Shown here in pieces: positions 62,174 to 64,000 of a stretch of DNA of 64,000 bases (positions are counted from its first letter, which is position 1; each line of letters begins with the position of its first letter). The notes beneath the pieces are model-generated. The model had not been told where the DNA came from and did not search any database. It saw only the letters and a list, made by a program, of their open reading frames with translations. The stretch spans positions 29,359 through 93,358 of the forward strand of contig JBCBQC010000013.1 in the NCBI GenBank assembly GCA_039820405.1. Reading direction: 5' to 3'. The position numbers and the translations under genes are program-made. Source of the stretch: CALLVY01 sp937899855 (GTDB taxonomy: Bacteria > Bacteroidota > Bacteroidia > Chitinophagales > Saprospiraceae).

Positions 62174-63043
62174 TTAGGCGACGGGGATATAAATTTCGGT
62201 ACGCATCTCGGCGGGTAGCCTCGTCCGCTCGTAGTCGGGATAAAACTCAAGGGTGGGCAGGTCGGCCAGTTCCAAGCTGACGTCCAGCATCCAAAAAGCG
62301 TACAGCGTTTTGTAAAAATCAAAATAGCTTTGCGGGGTGCCTTCGTGGAAAAACTTGGCGTACTTTTGCGCGCGGTGGGTTTTGGTTCGGTACAGCCCTT
62401 CGGGTGCAAAGGGCAAGGGGCGCTCCAAAATAAAGCCCACATTATAGCGCAGGTGGATACGGTCGCTGATCTCATTGTCATCCATCATTTCGGTCATGAA
62501 GATGGAGCGGTCGTTCAGAATTCCTTTGTCCTCGACGTAGTCGTACAATTGCTGGCTCGTCGCCTCAATGGCGGAGACGTCTTCATAGTCTCCACGATGT
62601 TCCAAAAACAAGTACTCGAAATCCGGCAAATGCGCGACTTCGAATTGGAGTTTTGGTCGGCTTGGCCCTACTTCATTCAGTAGGGTCTGCCGCTGCGTAG
62701 CTAGAATGGCTTCACTACTGCTTCGAAATGTGGAAGGAGAGCAACCATATTTTTTCTTAAAGGCTTTGCTGAAGGCAACCCGGTCTGCAAAGCCCACTTC
62801 GTGAGCGATATCGGCAACGCCAATGGTGGCGTATTTCAGGTACTGGGCGGCCTTTTCCAGGCGCAGCCGTTTGATGTATTTGCCAATGGTTTCGTGGTGC
62901 AGGGCTTCAAATATCCGGTTGATGTTCCGATAGGAATAATGGGAGATGGCCTCAATTCTTTCGATATTGAGGTCTTCCTTAAAGTGGAGATCAATGTAGT
63001 GGAGTAGCTTTTTGTACCGTTCCAGTTGGGTGGGGTTATTCAT
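62174..63043 (-). CDS. AraC regulator with GyrI-like effector domain
   Basis: 289 residues. AraC helix-turn-helix pair at ~10-110 (NIERIEAISHYSYRNINRIF, GVADIAHEVGFADRVAFSKA, KYGCSPSTFR) followed by a GyrI-like small-molecule binding domain (~135-289: KLQFEVAHLPDFEYLFLEHR, GLYRTKTHRAQKYAKFFHEG). Rob/SoxS-type architecture in which the domain binds a toxic or signal compound. Divergence is not seen: it shares the strand with the hydroxylase gene, 91 bases away. Confidence 0.9.
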   Translation of the reverse strand: MNNPTQLERYKKLLHYIDLHFKEDLNIERIEAISHYSYRNINRIFEALHHETIGKYIKRLRLEKAAQYLKYATIGVADIAHEVGFADRVAFSKAFKKKYGCSPSTFRSSSEAILATQRQTLLNEVGPSRPKLQFEVAHLPDFEYLFLEHRGDYEDVSAIEATSQQLYDYVEDKGILNDRSIFMTEMMDDNEISDRIHLRYNVGFILERPLPFAPEGLYRTKTHRAQKYAKFFHEGTPQSYFDFYKTLYAFWMLDVSLELADLPTLEFYPDYERTRLPAEMRTEIYIPVA

Positions 63044-63188
63044 TTTTTGCGGTCAGACATTAGTGGTATCACGCGTACTTCAGGCTTTAGCGTAGCAGCC
63101 AGCACGGCAGTACCCCAAGTTAATCATTTTATGCCGACGGTGGCTCGGGAGTTGGCCAAAGGCGGTTTTGGAATTCCCGATGGGTCGT

Positions 63189-63926
63189 TTATTGGATTTT
63201 TTCGAAGTAAAAATTAGACATGGTATGGATGGAGCGGCTGGTGTTGTTGGTCCAATCGGATTGTGCTTGCAGCTTTTTCAGGTCAAAGTCGGGATCATCT
63301 TCATCGTCCAGACCGGACCATTCATGGGTATAGCCTATAAAGTCGCTGTTAAAGGTCTTCATGATTTGTTTGAACAGTTCGTGGAAATGGGTCCGGTCGT
63401 CCGAGCGGATCGCCCGCTGGAAAGTGGCGTAGTGGGCAAAGATGGCGGCTGGGCCACTCAAGCCAACCAGGTCATTTCGCAACCAGATCCTCAGGCCATC
63501 GTATTCCCGGAAATTCCCCAGCCGATTGACATAGGTATGGTGCCGCCCTTTTTCCCACTTCGATTGGAGGGTCTGGCTTTTGAATTGCGCGTAAGTGGCT
63601 TCAAAATGTTCCCTTTCCTTTTCCTCTCTCGCTAGCCCTTCCGCAAGGAGGTAATCGACAATTTCCGCTCGGCTTAGTGCGGGAAAATTCACGGACGCCA
63701 AATATTCCTGGTATTCAGCATCGCTTTTTGCGTAGAAGTCCGCTTCAATTTGTTGGCGGTTTTTGATGTAATGCGTGACCACCGACGTCCGATCCTTGGT
63801 GACGTCTTTGATGCAGTCGAGTATCCTCTGTCCGTCTACCGCGATTTGGTTCAAAGCCAGCAGGACCTCTTCGCTGGTGCGATTCGGTAGTCCATTTTTT
63901 CCATATGCGTAAATCCAGACGGCCAT
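63189..63926 (-). CDS. Hypothetical protein
   Basis: 245 residues, ATG 63926, no signal peptide or membrane segment, highly charged. Helical segments include SEEVLLALNQIAVDGQRILD and EEKEREHFEATYAQFKSQTL. I do not recognise a family. It precedes the AraC/GyrI gene on the same strand by 145 bases. The last 74 bases of the window show nothing. Confidence 0.6.
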   Translation of the reverse strand: MAVWIYAYGKNGLPNRTSEEVLLALNQIAVDGQRILDCIKDVTKDRTSVVTHYIKNRQQIEADFYAKSDAEYQEYLASVNFPALSRAEIVDYLLAEGLAREEKEREHFEATYAQFKSQTLQSKWEKGRHHTYVNRLGNFREYDGLRIWLRNDLVGLSGPAAIFAHYATFQRAIRSDDRTHFHELFKQIMKTFNSDFIGYTHEWSGLDDEDDPDFDLKKLQAQSDWTNNTSRSIHTMSNFYFEKIQ

Positions 63927-64000
63927 GGGGGTGTTGATTTTTGGTTGGGGCGGAGCTCACGTTGATTCGCTTTCTTGTATCCTAATTCATAAGATTTTAG

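Overview
The window reads as chromosomal DNA of a free-living Bacteroidota, most likely a Saprospiria/Lewinella-type bacterium. The evidence is: secreted proteins with C-terminal type IX secretion (T9SS) sorting domains; a FecA-like TonB receptor with an N-terminal carboxypeptidase-regulatory domain; many lipoproteins; futalosine-pathway menaquinone synthesis (mqnC); paired DUF1501/DUF1800 genes; a Thermus-type long isocitrate dehydrogenase; and promoters of the Bacteroidota form TTG-N20-TAnnTTTG. Genes are densely packed and convergent pairs often abut or overlap. I see no insertion sequence, prophage, CRISPR array, rRNA or replication origin.

Layout. 0.1-0.5 kb: tRNA-Val with its own promoter and terminator, followed by a duplicated 3' half that forms a tRNA pseudogene. 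0.7-7.5 kb: DUF1801 protein, propeller lipoprotein, T9SS protein, quinone-type oxidoreductase, a pair of HMA-domain proteins (one fused to MauE, one to AraC), and a cobalamin riboswitch driving a DUF4465 T9SS protein. 7.6-9.8 kb: ClpP, three unlisted small ORFs (two carry double-glycine leaders) and an ECF sigma factor. 9.9-13.4 kb: hydrolase, cupin, phosphoesterase, O-antigen ligase-like protein. 13.4-18.3 kb: rimP-nusA-infB with a promoter and an apparent attenuator. 18.4-22.7 kb: mqnC, small proteins, TonB receptor. 22.7-30.0 kb: a four-gene operon for sugar/3-keto-glycoside catabolism with a 1235-residue cytochrome/PA14/propeller/DUF1080 fusion. 30.1-31.3 kb: transglutaminase-like protein. 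31.9-37.6 kb: TolC-like, HlyD-like, TackOD1-type zinc protein and processive GT2, a coherent candidate polysaccharide synthesis and export system. 37.6-43.9 kb: inositol-phosphatase family protein, ABC permease, then flippase, chain-length regulator and polymerase/ligase. 44-49.5 kb: met-zincin protease, DUF1501, DUF1800. 49.6-54.1 kb: TPR lipoprotein, ECF sigma factor with a membrane/beta-barrel partner, DHFR, TPR protein. 54.3-55.3 kb: a HupE-family metal permease with a histidine-rich repeat tail, broken by a one-base frameshift. 55.8-64 kb: isocitrate dehydrogenase, Crp-like regulator, acyl-CoA synthetase, ABC membrane domain without ATPase, fatty acid hydroxylase, AraC/GyrI regulator and a hypothetical protein.

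Most interesting: (1) two double-glycine-leader peptide genes in a terminator-bounded unit downstream of an ECF sigma gene; (2) the TolC/HlyD/TackOD1/GT2 operon; (3) the riboswitch-controlled T9SS DUF4465 protein; (4) a terminator immediately after the rimP-nusA-infB promoter; (5) the tRNA-Val 3' duplication. All functions are inferred from the sequence read by eye; no database search was run.
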